64,000 bases of DNA from Schoenoplectus triqueter. Its lineage: Eukaryota; Streptophyta; Magnoliopsida; Poales; Cyperaceae. Location of the stretch: the NCBI GenBank assembly GCA_964058805.1, contig CAXKVV010001290.1, positions 1-64,000 on the forward strand. The letters run 5' to 3'. The notes beneath the pieces were generated by a model. The model worked only from the letters and a program-made list of their open reading frames with translations. It did no database searches and had not been told where the DNA came from. The position numbers and the translations under genes were made by a program. Positions 23,701-37,600 of the stretch are shown here, piece by piece (positions within the stretch are counted from its first letter, which is position 1; the number at the start of each line of letters is the position of its first letter).

Positions 23701-26700
23701 GGGACCCAACGCACTCGGCACCGCCGAAAACGAGTCCGGGAGCGTAAAACATGACAACGGGACCCGACGCCCTCGGAAGCGCCGAAAATGAGTTCGGGCG
23801 AGCAAAACACAAAAATGGGACCCGACGCCCTCGGGACTACCGAAAACATGTCCGGGAGCGCAAAACATGAAAACGGGACCCGAAGCCCTCGGCACCGCCG
23901 AAAACTAGTCCGGGAGCGCAAAACATGAAAACGGGGCCCGACGCCATCGGTTCCGCCGAAAACGAGTCCAGGAGCGCAAAACATGAAAGCGGAACCCGAC
24001 GCACTCGGCACCGCCAAAAACGAGTATGGGAGCGCAAAACATGAAAACAGGACTCGACGCCATCGGTACGGCCGAAAACGAGTCCGGGCGCGCAAAACAT
24101 GAAAAAGGGACCCGACGCACTCGGCACCACCGAAAACGAGTCCGAGAGCGCAAAACAGGAAAACTAGACCCGTTGCTATGGGCACAGCCGAAAATGAGTC
24201 CAGGCACGCAAAACATGAAAACGAGACCCGACGCACTCGGCACCGCCGAAAACGAGTGGGGGAGCGCAAAACATGAAAATAGGACCCCACACGCTCGGTA
24301 CCGCCGAAAACGAGTCGGGGCGCACAAAACATGAAAACGGGACCCGACGCCCTCGGTACCGCCGAAAATGAGTCCAACCGCGCAAAACATGAAAACGGGA
24401 CCGGACGCCCTCGGGAACGCCGAAAACGAGTTCGGGAGCGCAAAACATGAAAACGGGACCTGAAGCCCTCGGAAGCGCCGAAAACGAGTCCGGGCGCGCA
24501 AAACATGAAAACGGGAGTCGATGCCCTCGGTACCGTCGGAAAACGAGTCCGGGCGCGCAAAACATGAAAACGACACCCGAAGCCCTCGGAACCGCCGAAA
24601 ACGAGTCCGGGCGCACAAAACATGAAAACGGGACACCACGCCCTCGGTACCGCTGAAATGAGTCCGACCGCGCCAAGCATGAAAACGGGACCGGACGCCA
24701 TCCGTACCGCCGAAAACGAGTTCGGGTGCTAAAAACCTGAAAACGGGACCCCAAGCCGTCGGTACCACCGAAAACGATTCCGGGAGAGCAAAACATGAAA
24801 ATGGGACCCGAAGCCCTCGGAAGCGCCGAAAATGAGTCCGGGCGCGCAAAACATGAAAACGGGACCCGACGCCCTCGGTACCGTTAGAAATGAGTCCGGG
24901 CGCGCAAAACATGAAATCAGGACACCACGCCCTCGGTACCGTCGAAAACAATTCCGAGCTTGCAAAAAATAAAATCGGGACCCGTAGCCCTCGGAACCGT
25001 CGAAAACGAGTCCAGGAGCGCAAAACTTGAAAACGAGACCCGACGCCCTCGGGACAGCAAAACATGAAAATGGGACCCGAAGGCCTCGGCACTGCCAAAA
25101 ATGAGTCCGGGAGCGCAAAACATGAAAACGGGGCCCGACACACTCGGCATCGCCGAAAATGAGTTCGGGAGCGCAAAATATTAAAATGGGACCCCACACC
25201 CTCGGTACCGCCGAAAAGGAGTCCGGGCGCGCAAAACATGAAAACTAGCCCGAAGCACTCAGAACCGCCGAAAACGAGTCCGGGCGCGCAAAACATGAAA
25301 ACGGGACTCGACGCCATCGGTACGGCCGAAAACGACTCCGGGCGCGCAAAACATTCAAACGGGACCCGACGCACTCGGCACCGCTGAAAACAAGTCCGGG
25401 AGCGTAAAACATGAAAACGGGACCCGACGCCCTCGGCACCGCCGAAAATGAGTCCGGGAGCGCAAAACATGAAAACGGGACCCGAAGCCCTCGGCACCGC
25501 CGAAAATGAGTCCGGGAGCGCAAAACGTGAAAACGGGGCCCGACGCCATCGGTACCCCCGAAAACGAGTCCGGGAGCGCAAAACGTGAAAACGGGGCCCG
25601 ACGCCATCGGTACCTTCGAAAATGAGTCCGGGCGCGCAAAACATGAAAACGGGACCCCACACCCTCGGTACCGCCAAAAATGAGTCCGGGCGCACAAAAC
25701 ATGAAATCGGGCCCGAAGCACTTGGAACCGCCGAAAAACGAGTCCGAGCGCGCAAAACATGAAAACGGGACTCGACTCCATCGGTACGGCTGAAAATGAC
25801 TACGGGCGCGCAAAACATGAAAACGGGACCCGAAGCACTCGGCACCGCCGAAAACGAGTCCGGGAGCGTAAAACATGAAAACGGGACCCAACGCCTTCGG
25901 AAGCGTCGAAAATGAGTTCGGACGAGCAAAACACGAAAATGGGACCCGACGCCCTCGGGACTACCGAAAACATGTCCGGGACCGCAAAATATGAAAACGG
26001 GACCCGAAGCCCTTGGCACCGCCGAAAACTAGTCCGGGAGCGCAAAACATGAAAACGGGGCCCGACGCCATCGGTACCAACGAAAACGAGTCCGGGCGCG
26101 CAAAACATGAAAACGGGGCCCGACACTAATGGTACCGCCGAAAATGAGTTCGAGAGCGCAAAACATGAAAATGGGACCCCACGCCCTCGGTACCGTCGAA
26201 AATGAGTCCGGACGGGAAAACTAGACCCGACGCCATCGGTACCGTCGAAAACCATACCGGGCGCGCAAAACATGAAAACGGGACCCGACGCCCTCGGGAC
26301 TACCGAAAACTTGTACGGGACCGCAAAACATGAAAACGGGACCCGAAGCCCTCGGCACCGCCGAAAACTAGTCCGGGAGCGCAAAACATGAAAACGGGGC
26401 CCGACGCCATCGGTACCACCGAAAACGAGTCCGGGCGCGCAAAACATGAAAACGGGGCCCGACGCCATCAGCACCGCTGAAAATTAGTCCGGGCACGCAA
26501 AACATCAAAACGGGACCCGACGCACTCGGCACCGTCAAAAATGAGTTCGGGAGCGCAAAACATGAAAATGGGACCCCACACGCTCGGTACCGCCGAAAAC
26601 GAGTCTGGGCGCACAAAACATGAAAACGGGACCCAACGCCCTCGGTACCGCCGAAAATGAGTCCGACCGCGCAAAACATGAAAACGGGACCGGACGCCCT

Positions 26701-26915
26701 CGGGAACGCCGAAAATGAGTCCGGGAGCGCAAAACATGTAAACGGGACCCGAGGCCATCAGCACCGCTGAAAACGAGTCCAGAAGCGCAAAACATGAAAA
26801 TGGGACCCGAAGCCCTCGGAAGCGCCGAAAACGAGTCTAGGCGCGCAAAACATGAAAACGGGACCCGACGCCCTCGGTACCATCGGAAAACGAGTCCGGG
26901 CGCGCAAAACATGAA

Positions 26916-26920
26916 AACAG
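26916..26920. repeat. Target-site duplication AACAG, left copy
   Basis: AACAG precedes the solo LTR and the identical 5 bp follow it at 28,679-28,683. Removing the LTR and one copy restores a continuous monomer (CATGAAAACAG followed by GACCCGAGC). Confidence 0.9.
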
Positions 26921-28678
26921 TGTTGGAATTTAGTTTGAACAAGCAAGTACACGAACATGCGGAATTTTAAATTTTTCGGTGCACAATTCAAACAAGGATC
27001 TTGCATGTGATAAAACTGAACCAAAATCATAGATCTAGACTAAACTATTGTACCTTTGATGCGTGAGTCTTCGGGGAGGCTCGGGGTAGTCTCCTTCTCG
27101 CTCGATTTGCACCGGTACCCGCAAAGACACCAAGCGTAGGCGCCCTCCAAGGTATCCACCGAGGCAGCCCACTATCCGATCTCCTTCGCACTTGCTAGGA
27201 TGCTAGGGAGACTCTCCTTGATCTCCTCCACACCACTGTGATTAAACTCCTTTAATCTATGTGAAAAATCTGGTGGAAGATGGGTCTCAACACATGAGAT
27301 ACGCGGCAGAAATTCAGCAGAGCTTCCGCGCGCGTAAGTGAAAGATCGATGGGTTTCTTGGCTGCCTAGGCCTCCTTTTATAGAGCCCCAAGGCAGGAGA
27401 CTCCTCTCCCATGTCCCTAGGTAGTCTCCCCACGTTCTAGAGTGGAGAACAGCCCAAAACAGCAAAAAAACTGCCGAAAAACTGCTGAAAAACTGCTGAA
27501 AACGTGGCAAAACAGCTCCCAACTTCAGCCTTGCCTTCTACCCACGTTTTGGCATAACCACCCACTACTTTAGGCCATGTGCAGCCATTAGAAGGGCCCT
27601 AGTTGGGCTTCATGTGTCCAGAATAGTGAGGTGTCTTGCACTATGGGTATTTGGGCCGAATGAAAGTCGAATGGGGCTGAACCGGGCTGTTTTTGCATCG
27701 TTTTCATAATTTCAGCCTATTTATCAAACCATTTGATAAATATAATTAATTAGTCATTTTCTATGACTATATATATCTCATGTTTAAGACTCAATTTAAT
27801 ATGTCCAACATATTAAATGATCAAGGAACGAACAGAGGCACAATCCTCTCACGGTGTGACCCTTTGGGACCTAAATTATTTAGCAATGAGATTAAACCCC
27901 TTAATCTCATAGATTGTGAGCGGCACCCAGCAGTATGCATCACAACCCCTAAATAATTCAGACATGAGTGCGGTACTTATATCCCGGTCCTAGGCAACGA
28001 CAATTGCCTCATGCTTATTCTATGTCCTATGATATCCCGAATGTTGCAAGGCAAGATCATGTCATCCATTGCAATGCATTCATATACTATGTGCACCTAG
28101 TTGGATATCATCACTCCCATCGACAAACAAGAGAGACATCGGTCTTCTTGACTCAAGCATCCCCTTCATACGAAAGACGTACACTGAGATAAAGCCCTTA
28201 TGGCTGCCAGTTACGGACAACGTTAGACGATATCCACAAATGCAAATCAGACGTATAAGAAGATCATTTGTCTCAACCTAAGAATTAGCATCCAAATGAA
28301 ATACTAATGACATCAAACACAATCTTTATAGTATTTCAACATGGGTCATGTCCAATAACATGTCCAACATGCTATTTGTGTAATTAAGCCGATAACTCCT
28401 TATCGAGTGATCTGTGAAACACGATAAACACTTAACTTACATACTAATCCATTTGTGTTAATTATTGTTCCTAGATAATTAACGGATTAGGGACTTTTAG
28501 AGTTTTCATTATAATCTTTATATATATATATATATATATGTTTCACATTTGAAGTCCAACTCAAAATATAAACAATGAATACTCAAGGAACAAATGAAAT
28601 ATCAAATATATCATCCTTTTACATGAAACTAAATACAATCATCCAATGATTGGCTACTAGATCACTACAACACTAACA
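26921..28678 (-). mobile_element. Solo LTR of a Ty1/copia element inserted in the satellite
   Basis: This 1,758-bp segment is the reverse complement, with scattered differences, of the 5' LTR at 58,502-60,253. As read on the plus strand it begins TGTTGGAATTTAG and ends CACTAACA; in LTR sense it runs TGTTAG to CCAACA. It carries the same TATA box (complement at 27,375-27,382) and (TA)n run (about 28,518-28,540). It has no internal coding region, PBS or polypurine tract, and the perfect 5-bp duplication on both sides shows that it is a complete insertion reduced to one LTR by recombination. Short frames inside it (27,172-27,522 minus; 27,968-28,192 plus) recur in the other LTR and are not considered genes. 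Confidence 0.95.
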
Positions 28679-28683
28679 AACAG
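28679..28683. repeat. Target-site duplication AACAG, right copy
   Basis: Identical to 26,916-26,920. The satellite resumes directly after it in the same orientation and phase. Confidence 0.9.
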
Positions 28684-31600
28684 GACCCGAGCCCTCGGCA
28701 CCGCCGAAAACTAGTCCGGGTGCACAAAACATGAAAACGGGGCCGACGCCATCGGTACCACCGAAACGAGTTCGGGCGCGCAAAACATGAAAACGGGTCC
28801 CGACGCACTCGGCACTGCCGAAAAATGAGTTCGAGAGCGCAAAACATGAAAATAGGACACCACGCCCTCGGTACCGTCGAAAATGAGTCCGGACGGGAAA
28901 ACATGAAAATGATTCCCGACGCCATCGGTACCGTCGAAAACCATACCGGGCGCGCAAAACATGAAAACGGGACCAGACGCAGTCGGTACCGCTGAAAACG
29001 AGTCCGGGAGCGTAAAACATGAGAACGAGACCCGACGCCCTCGGCACCGCCGAAAAGGAGTCCGGGAGCGTAAAACATGACAACGGGACCCGACGCCCTC
29101 GGCACCGCCGAAAAGGAGTCCGGGAGCGCAAAACATGAAAACGGGACCCGAAGCCCTCGGCATCGCCGAAAATGAGTCCGGGAGCGCAAAATGTGAAAAC
29201 GGGGCCCGACGCCATCGGTACCCCCGAAAACGAGTCCGGGAGCGCAAAACGTGAAAACGGGGCCCGACGCCATCGGTAACCACGAAAACGAGTCCGGGCG
29301 CGCAAAACATGAAAACGGGGCCCGACGCACTCGGCACCGCCGAAAATGAGTTCGGGAGCACAAAACATGAAAATGGGACCCCACACCCTCGGTACCGCCG
29401 AAAATGAGTCCGGGCGCACAAAACATGAAAACGGGCCCGAAGCACTTGGAACCGCCGAAAAACGAGTCCGGGCGCGCAAAACATGTAAACGGGACTCGAC
29501 TCCATCGATACGGCCGAAAATGACTACGGGCGCGCAAAACATGAAAACGGGACCCGACGCACTCGGCACCGCCGAAAACGAGTCCGGGAGCGTAAAACAT
29601 GAAAACGGGACCCGACGCCTTCGGAAGAGCCGATAATGAGTTCTGGCGAGCAAAACACGAAAATGGGACCCGACGCCTTCGGGACGGCCGAAAACATGTC
29701 CGGGAGCGCAAAACATGAAAACGGGACCCGAAGCCCTCGGCAACGCCGAAAACGAGTTCGGGAGCGCAAAACATGAAAATGGGACCCCACACGCTCGGTA
29801 CCGCCGAAAATGAGTCTGTGCGCACAAAACATGAAAACGGGACCCGACGCCCTCGGTACCGCCGAAAACGAGTCCGACCGCGCAAAACATGAAAACGGGA
29901 CCGGACGCCCTCGGGACCGCCGAAAATGAGTCCGGGCGTGCAAAACATGAAAACGGGACACCACGCCCTCGGTACCGCCGAAAATGAGTCCGACAGCGCA
30001 AAACATGAAAACGTGAACGGACGCCATCGGTACCGCCGAAAATGAGTCTGGGAGCACAAAACATGAAAACGGGACCCCACGCCCTCGGTATCGCCGAAAA
30101 CGAGTCCGGGAGAGCAAAACATGAAAACGGGACCCGAAGCCCCCGGAAGCGCCGAAAATGAGTCCGGGCGCGCAAAACATGAAAACGGGACCTAACGCCC
30201 TCGGTACCGTCGGAAACGAGTCCTGACGCGCAAAACATGAAAATGAAACCCGACGCACTCGGCACCACCGAAAACGAGTTCAGGAGCGCAAAACATGAAA
30301 ACAGGACACCACGCCCTCGGTATCGCCAAAAACGAGTCCGGGCGCGCAAAACATGAAAACGGGCCCGAAGCACTCGGAACCGCCGAAAATGAGTCCGGGC
30401 GCGCAAAATATGAAAACGGGACACCACGCACTCGGTACCGTCGAAAATGATTCCGGGCGTGCAAAAAATGAAAACGGGACCCAAAGCCCTCGGAACCGTG
30501 GAAAACGAGTCCGGGAGCGCAAAACATGAAAACGGGACCCGACGCCCTCGGTACCGTCGGAAACGAGTCCGGGCGCGCAAAATATAAAAACGACACCCGA
30601 CGCACTTGACACCACCGAACACGAGTTCAGGAGCGCAAAACATGAAAACGGGACACCACGCCCTCGGTACCGCCGAAAAGGAGTCCGGGCACGCAAAACA
30701 TGAAAACGGGCCCGAAGCACTCGGAACCGCCAAAAACGAGTCCGGGCGCGTAAAACATGAAAACGGGAATAGACGCCATCGCTACGGCCGAAAATGAGTC
30801 CGGGCGCGCAAAACATGAAAACGGGACCCGACGCACTCGGCACCGTTGAAAACGAGTCCGGGAGCGTAAGACATGAAAATGGGACTCGACGCCCTCGGAA
30901 GCGCCGAAAATGAGTTATGGCGAGCAAAACACGAAAATGGGACCCGACGCCTTCGGGACGGCCGAAAACATGTCCGGGAGAGCAAAACATGAAAATGGGA
31001 CCCGAAGCCCTCGGCACCGCCGAAAACTAGTCCGGGAGCGCAAAACATGAAAACGGGGCCCGACGCCATCGGTACCACCGAAAACGAGTCCGGGCGCGCA
31101 AAACATGAAAACGGGGCCCGACGCCATCGGTACCGCTGAAAATGAGTTCGGGAGCGCAAAACATGAAAACGGGACCCCACGCCCTCGGTACCGTCGAAAA
31201 TGAGTCCGGACGGGAAAACATGAAAACGGGACCCGACACCATCAGTACCGTCGAAAACCATACCGGGCACGCAAAACATGAAAACGGGACCTGACGCCCT
31301 CGTTACCGCTGAAAACGAGTCCGGGGGCGCAAAACATGAAAACGGGACCCGAAGCCCTCGGCACCGCCAAAAACTAGTCCAGGAGCGCAAAACAAGAAAA
31401 CGGGGCTCGACGCCATCGGTACCACCGAAAACGAGTCCAGGCGCGCAAAACATGAAAACGAGGCCCGACGCCATCGGTACCGCCGAAAATGAGTTCGAAA
31501 GCGCAAAACATGAAAACTGGACCCCACGCCCTCGGTACCGTCGAAAATGAGTCCGGACGGGAAAACATCAAAAACGGGACCCGACGCCATCGGTACCGTC

Positions 31601-34600
31601 GAAAACCATATCGGGCGCGCAAAACATGAAAACGGGACCCGACGCCCTCATTGCCGCTGAAAACGAGTCCGGGGGGGGGGCAAAACATGAAAACGGGACC
31701 CGCCGCCCTCGGCACCGCCGAAAACGAGTCCGGGAGCGCAAAACATGAAATCGGAACCCGACGCCATCGGTACCGCCGAAAAGGAGTCTGGGCGTGCAAA
31801 ACAAGAAAACGGGAACCTACGCCCTCGGTAAAAACCGAACACGAATCCGGGCGCGGAAAATAGGAAAACGGGAACCTACGCGACCTGCACCGCCGAAAAC
31901 GAGTCCGGGCACGCAAAACATGAAAACGGGACCCGACACCCTCGGGTCTGCCGAAAACGAGTCCGGGAGCGCAAAACATGAAAACGGGACCCGAGGCCAT
32001 CGGCACCGTTGAAAATGAGTCCGGGCACATCAAAATATGAAAACAGGACACCACGCCCTCGGTACCGCCGAAAATGAGTCCGACCGCGAAAAACATGAAA
32101 ACGGGACCGGATGCCATCGGTACCGCCGAAAACGAGTCTAGGAGCGCAAAACATGAAAACGGGACCCCACGCCCTCGGTACCGCCAATAACGAGTCCGGG
32201 CGCGCCAAACATGAAAACGAGACCCGACGCCATCGGAACAGCCGAAAAAGAGTCCGGGCGCGCGATACATGAAAATGGGACCCGACGCCCTTGGTACCGC
32301 CGAAAACGAGTCCGGGAGAGCCAAACATGAAAACGGGACCTGAAGCCCTCGGAAGCGCCGAAAACGAGTCCGGGCGCGCAAAACATGAAAACGGGATCCG
32401 ACGCCCTCGGTACCGTCGGAAACGAGTCCGGGCGCGCAAAACATGAAAACGACACCCGACGCACTCGGCACCACCGAAAACGTGTTCAGCGGCGCAAAAC
32501 ATGAAAACGGGACACCACGCCCTCGGTACCGCCGAAAACGAGTCCGGGCGCGCAAAACATGAAAACGACACCCGACGCACTCGGCACCACCGAAAACGAG
32601 TTCAGGAGCGCAAAACATGAAAACGGGACACCACGTCGTCGGTACCGCCGAAAATGAGTCCGGGCACGTAAAACATGAAAACGGGAATCGACGCCATCGG
32701 CACCGTGAAAACGAGTCCGGGAGCGCAAAAAATGAAAACGGGACTCGACGCCATCGGTACTGCCGAGAATGAGTCCGGGCGCGCAAAACAAGAAAACGGG
32801 ACCCGACGCACTCGGTACCCTCGGTAAAGCCCAACACGAGTCCGGAAGCGCAAAATTTGAAAACGGGACCCGACGCCCTCGGTATCGTCAGAAACGTGTC
32901 CGGGTGGGCAAAACATGAAAACGACACACCATGCCCTCGGTACAGCCAAAAACGATTCCGGGCGCGCAAAATATGAAAGCGGGACCCGATGCCATCATGA
33001 CCGCCGAAAATGAGTCCGGGCGCGCAAAACATGAAAAGGAGACCCGACGCCCACGGCATCGCCGAAAATGAGTCCGGGAGCGTAAAACATGAAAGCGGAA
33101 CCCGACGCCATCGGTACCGCCGAAAGCGAGTCCGGGCGCGCAAAACATGAAAACGGGACCCTACGCACTCTGCACCGCCGAAAACGAGTCCGGGACCGCA
33201 AAAAATGAAAACGGGACCCGACGCACTCGGTACCCTCGGTAAAGCCGAACGAGTCCGAAAGCGCAAAATATGAAAACGGGACCTGACGCCATCTGTACCG
33301 CCGAAAACGAGTTCTGGCGCGCAAAACGTGAAAACGGGACCCCACTTCCTCGGTACCGCCGAAAATGAGTCCGGGAGCGCAAAACATGAAAACGGGACTC
33401 GAAGCCCTCGGAAGCGCCGAAAACGAGTCTGGGCACGCAAAACATGAAAACGGGACCCGAAGCCCTCGGTACCGTCGGAAACGAGTCTGGGCGCGCAAAA
33501 TATGAAAACGACACCTGATGCACTCGGCACCATCGAAAACGAGTTCAGGAGCGCAAAACATGAAAACGGGACCCCCCGCCCTCGGTACCGCCGAAAACGA
33601 TTCCGGGCGCGCAAAACATGAAAAGGGGACCCGAAGCCCTCAGGATCTTCGAAAACGAGTTCGGGCACGCAAAACATGAAATCGGGACCCGACGCCCTAT
33701 TTACCGCCGAAAATGAGTTCGGAAGAGCAAAATACGAAAACGGGACCCGACGCCCTCGGGACCGTCGAAAACGAGTCCGGGAACGCAAAACATGAAAACG
33801 GGGCCCGACGCTATCGGTACCACCGAAAACGAGTCCGGGCGCGCAAAACATGAAAACGGGGCCCGACGCACTCGGCACCGCCGAAAATGAGAGCGGGAGC
33901 GCAAAACATGAAAACGGGACTCCACACCCTCGGTACCACCGAAAATGAGTCCGGGCGCGCAAAACAAGAAAACGGGCCCGAAGCACTTGGAACCGCCGAA
34001 AACGAGTCTGGGCGCGCAAAACATGAAAACGGGACTCGACGCCAGCAGTACGACCGAAAAAGACTCCGGGCGCGCAAAACATGAAAACTGAACCCGACGC
34101 ACTCGGCACCGCCGAAAACGAGTCCGGGAGCGTAAAACATGAAAACGGGACCCGACACCCTCGGAAGCGCCGGAAATGATTTCGGGCGAGCAAAACACGA
34201 AAATGGGACCCGACGCCCACGGGACAGCCGAAAACGAGTCCGGGAGCGCAAGACATGAAAACGGGACCCAAAACCCTCGGCACCGCCGAAAACTAGTCCG
34301 GGAGCGCAAACCATGAAAACGGCGACCGACGCCATCGGTTCCCTTCGAAAACGAGTCCGGGTGCGCAAAACATGAAAACGGGGCCCGATGCACTCGGCAC
34401 CGCCGAAAATGAGTTCGGGAGCGCCAAACATGAAAACGGGACCCCACGCCCTCGGTACCGTCGAAAATGAGTCCGGACGGGAAAACATGAAAACGGGACC
34501 CGACGCCATCGGTACCGTCGAAAACAATACCGGGCGCGCAAAACATGAAAACGGGACCCGATGCCCTCGACACCGCCGAAAACGAGTCCGGGAGCGCAAA

Positions 34601-37600
34601 ACATGAAAACGGAACTCGACGCCATCGGTACCGCCGAAAGGAGTCCAGGCGTGCAAAACAAGAAAATAGGACCCTATGCCCTCGGTAAAACTGATCACGA
34701 GTCCGGAAGCGTAAAATATGAAAATGGGACCCGACGCCCTCGTTACAGCCGAAAACGAGTCCGGGGGCGCAAAACTTGAAAACGGGACCCGTCGCCCTCG
34801 GCACCGTCGAAAATTAGTCCGGGTGCGCAAAACATGAAGGCAGAACCCGACGCCATCGGTACCGCCGAAAAGGAGTCCGGGCGTGCAAAATAAGAAAACG
34901 GGACCCTACGCCCTCGGTAAAACCGAACATGAGTCCGGAAGCGCAAAATATGAAAACGGGATCCGACGCCCTTGTTACCGCCGAAAACGAGTCCGGGGGC
35001 GCAAAACTTGAAAACGGGACCCTACGCCATCAAGACGGCCGAAAACGAGTCCGGGCGTGCAAAACATGAAAACGGGACCCGACGCCCTCGGGACCGCCGA
35101 AAACGAGTCCAGAAGCGCAAAATATGAAAACGGGACCCGACACCATTGGTACCGCCGAAAACGAGTTCGGGCGCGCAAAACATGAAAACAGGACCCCCAC
35201 GCCCTCGGTACTGCCGAAAATGAGTCCGGGAGCGCAAAACATGAATACGGGACCCGAAGCCCTCGGGAGCGCCGAAAATGAGTCCGGGCACGCAAAACAT
35301 GAAAACGGGACCCAACGCCCTCGGTACCGTCGGAAATGAGTCCGGGCGCGCCAAACATGAAAACGACCCCCGAAGCACTCGGCACCGCCGAAAACGAGTT
35401 CAGGAGCGCAAAACATGAAAACGGGACCCCACGCCCTCGGTACCGCTGAAAATGAGTCCGGGCGCGCAAAACATGAAAACAGTCCCGAACCCCTCGGAAC
35501 CGCCAAAAACGAGTCCGGGCGCGCAAAACATGAAAACGGGACTCGACGCCATCGGTACGTCCGAAAACGACTCCGGGCGCGTAAAACATGAAAACGGGAC
35601 CCGACGCACTCGGCACCGCCGAAAACGAGTCCGATAGCGTAAAACATGAAAACGGGACCCGACGCCCTCGGGACTGCCGAAAACGAGTCTGGGGGGGGCG
35701 CAAAACATGAAATCGGGACCCGAAACCCTCGGCACCGCCGAAAATGAGTTCGGGAGCGCCAAACATGAAAACGGGACCCCACGCCCTCGGTACCGTCGAA
35801 AATGAGTCCGGACGGGAAAACATGAAAACGGGACCCCACGCCATCGGTACCGTTGAAAACCATATCGTGCGCGCAAAACATGAAAACGGGACCCGACGCC
35901 CTCGGCACCGCCGAAAACGAGTCCGGGAGCGAATAACATGAAAGCGGAACTCGACGCCATTGGTACCGCCGAAAAGGAGTCCGGGCGTGCAAAACAAGAA
36001 CATAGGACCCTATGCCCTCGGTAAAACCGAACACGAGTCCGGAAGCGTAAAATATGAAAACGGGACCCGACTCCCTCGTTATAGTCGAAAACGAGTCAGG
36101 GGGCGCAAAACTTGAAAACGGGACCTGACGCCCTCGGCACCGCCGAAAATGAGTCCGGGTGCGCAAAACATGAAAACGGGACCCTACGCCCTCGGTAAAA
36201 CCGAACATGAGTCCGAAAGCGCAAAATATGAAAACGGGATCCGACGCCCTCGTTACCGCCGAAAACGAGTCCGGGGCGCAAAACTTGAAAACGGGACCCT
36301 ACGCCATCAAGACGGCCGAAAACGAGTCCGGGCGTGCAAAAAATGAAAACGGGACCCGAAGTCCTCGGGACCGCCGAAAATGAGTCTGGAAGCGCAAAAT
36401 ATGATAACGGGACCCGACCCCATCGGTACCGTCGAAAATGAGTTCGGGCGCGCAAAACAGGAAAATAGGACCCTACTCCCTCGGTAAAACCGAACACGAG
36501 TCCGGAAGCGTAAAATATGAAAATGGGACCTGACGCCCTCGTAATAGCCGAAAACGAGTCCGAGGGCGCAAAACTTGAAAACGGGACCTGACGCCCTCGG
36601 CACCGCCGAAAATGAGTCCGGGTGCGCAAAACATGAAAGCGGAACCCGACGCCATCGGTACCGCCCAAAAGGAGTCCGGGCGAGCAAAATAAGAAAACGG
36701 GACCCTACGCCCTTGGTAAAACCGAACATGATTCCGGAAGCGCAAAATATGAAAACGGGATCCGACGACCTTGGTACCGCCGAAAACGAGTCCGGGGGCG
36801 CAAAACTTGAAAACGGGACCCTACGCCATCAAGACGGCCGAAAACGAGTCCGGGCGTGCAAAACATGAAAACGGGACCCGACGCCCTCGGGACCGCCGAA
36901 AACGAGTCCGAAGGCGCAAAATATGAAAATGGGACCCGACGCCATCGGTACCGCCGAAAACGAGTTCGGGCGCGCAAAACATGAAAACTGGACCCCACGC
37001 CCTCGGTTCATCCGCAAATGAGTCCGGGAGCGCAAAACATGAAAACGGGACCCGAAGCCCTCGGAAGCGCCGAAAATAAGTCCGGGCACGCAAAACATGA
37101 AAATGGGACCCGACGCCCTCGGGACCGTCGAAAACGAGTCCGAAGGCGCAAAATATGAAAACGGGACCCGACGCCATCGGTACCGCCGAAAACGAGTTCG
37201 GGTGCGCAAAACATGAAAACTGGACCCCACGCCCTCGGTTCATCCGCAAATGAGTCCGGGAGCGCAAAACATGAAAACGGGACCCGAAGCCCTCGGAAGC
37301 GCCGAAAACGAGTCCGGGCACGCAAAACATGAAAACGGGACCCGACGCCCTCGGTACTGTCGGAAGTGAGTCCGGGCGCGCCAAACATGAAAACGACACC
37401 CGATGCACTCGGCAACGCCGAAAACGAGTTCAGGAGCGCAAAACATGAAAACGGGACACCTCGCCCTCGGTTCCGCCGAAAACGAGTCCGGGCGCGCAAG
37501 ACATGAAAACAGGCCCGAAGCCCTCGGAACCGCCGAAAACGAGTCCGGGCGTGCAAAACATGAAAACGGGACTCGATGCCATCGGTACGTTCGAAAACGA

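Larger units (their letters stand above)
12083..26920 (+). repeat. 58-bp CpG-rich satellite array, segment A (plus orientation)
   Basis: About 256 tandem monomers (length divided by 58). A near-consensus monomer of this family is at 45,353-45,410. Its landmarks, in order, are GACCCGACGCC, CTCGGTACCGCC, GAAAACGAGTCCGGG, CGCGCAAAACATG and AAAACGG. Hand counts give about 64% GC and 10 CpG per monomer, against strongly AT-rich flanks. GGTACC forms the core of an 8-bp palindrome. Most differences between monomers are C/T or G/A at CpG sites (for example AAAACGAG against AAAATGAG), plus single-base indels. Monomer spacing is mostly 57-58 bp. The array begins at or just after ACATGAAAA in the broken gag. 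Segment A continues as segment B; only the solo LTR insertion separates them. All long reading frames here are by-products of the repeat. Confidence 0.97.

Noticed and set aside
27172..27522. 116-codon frame in the solo LTR (97-codon counterpart at 59,709-60,002)
   Set aside because: It spans the TATA box and presumed transcription start, which is incompatible with a translated gene from the LTR promoter. No domain is recognised.
27968..28192. 74-codon frame conserved in both LTRs (also 58,993-59,217 on the other strand)
   Set aside because: It is antisense to the LTR, conserved only because the LTRs are near-identical copies, and matches no protein family I know.
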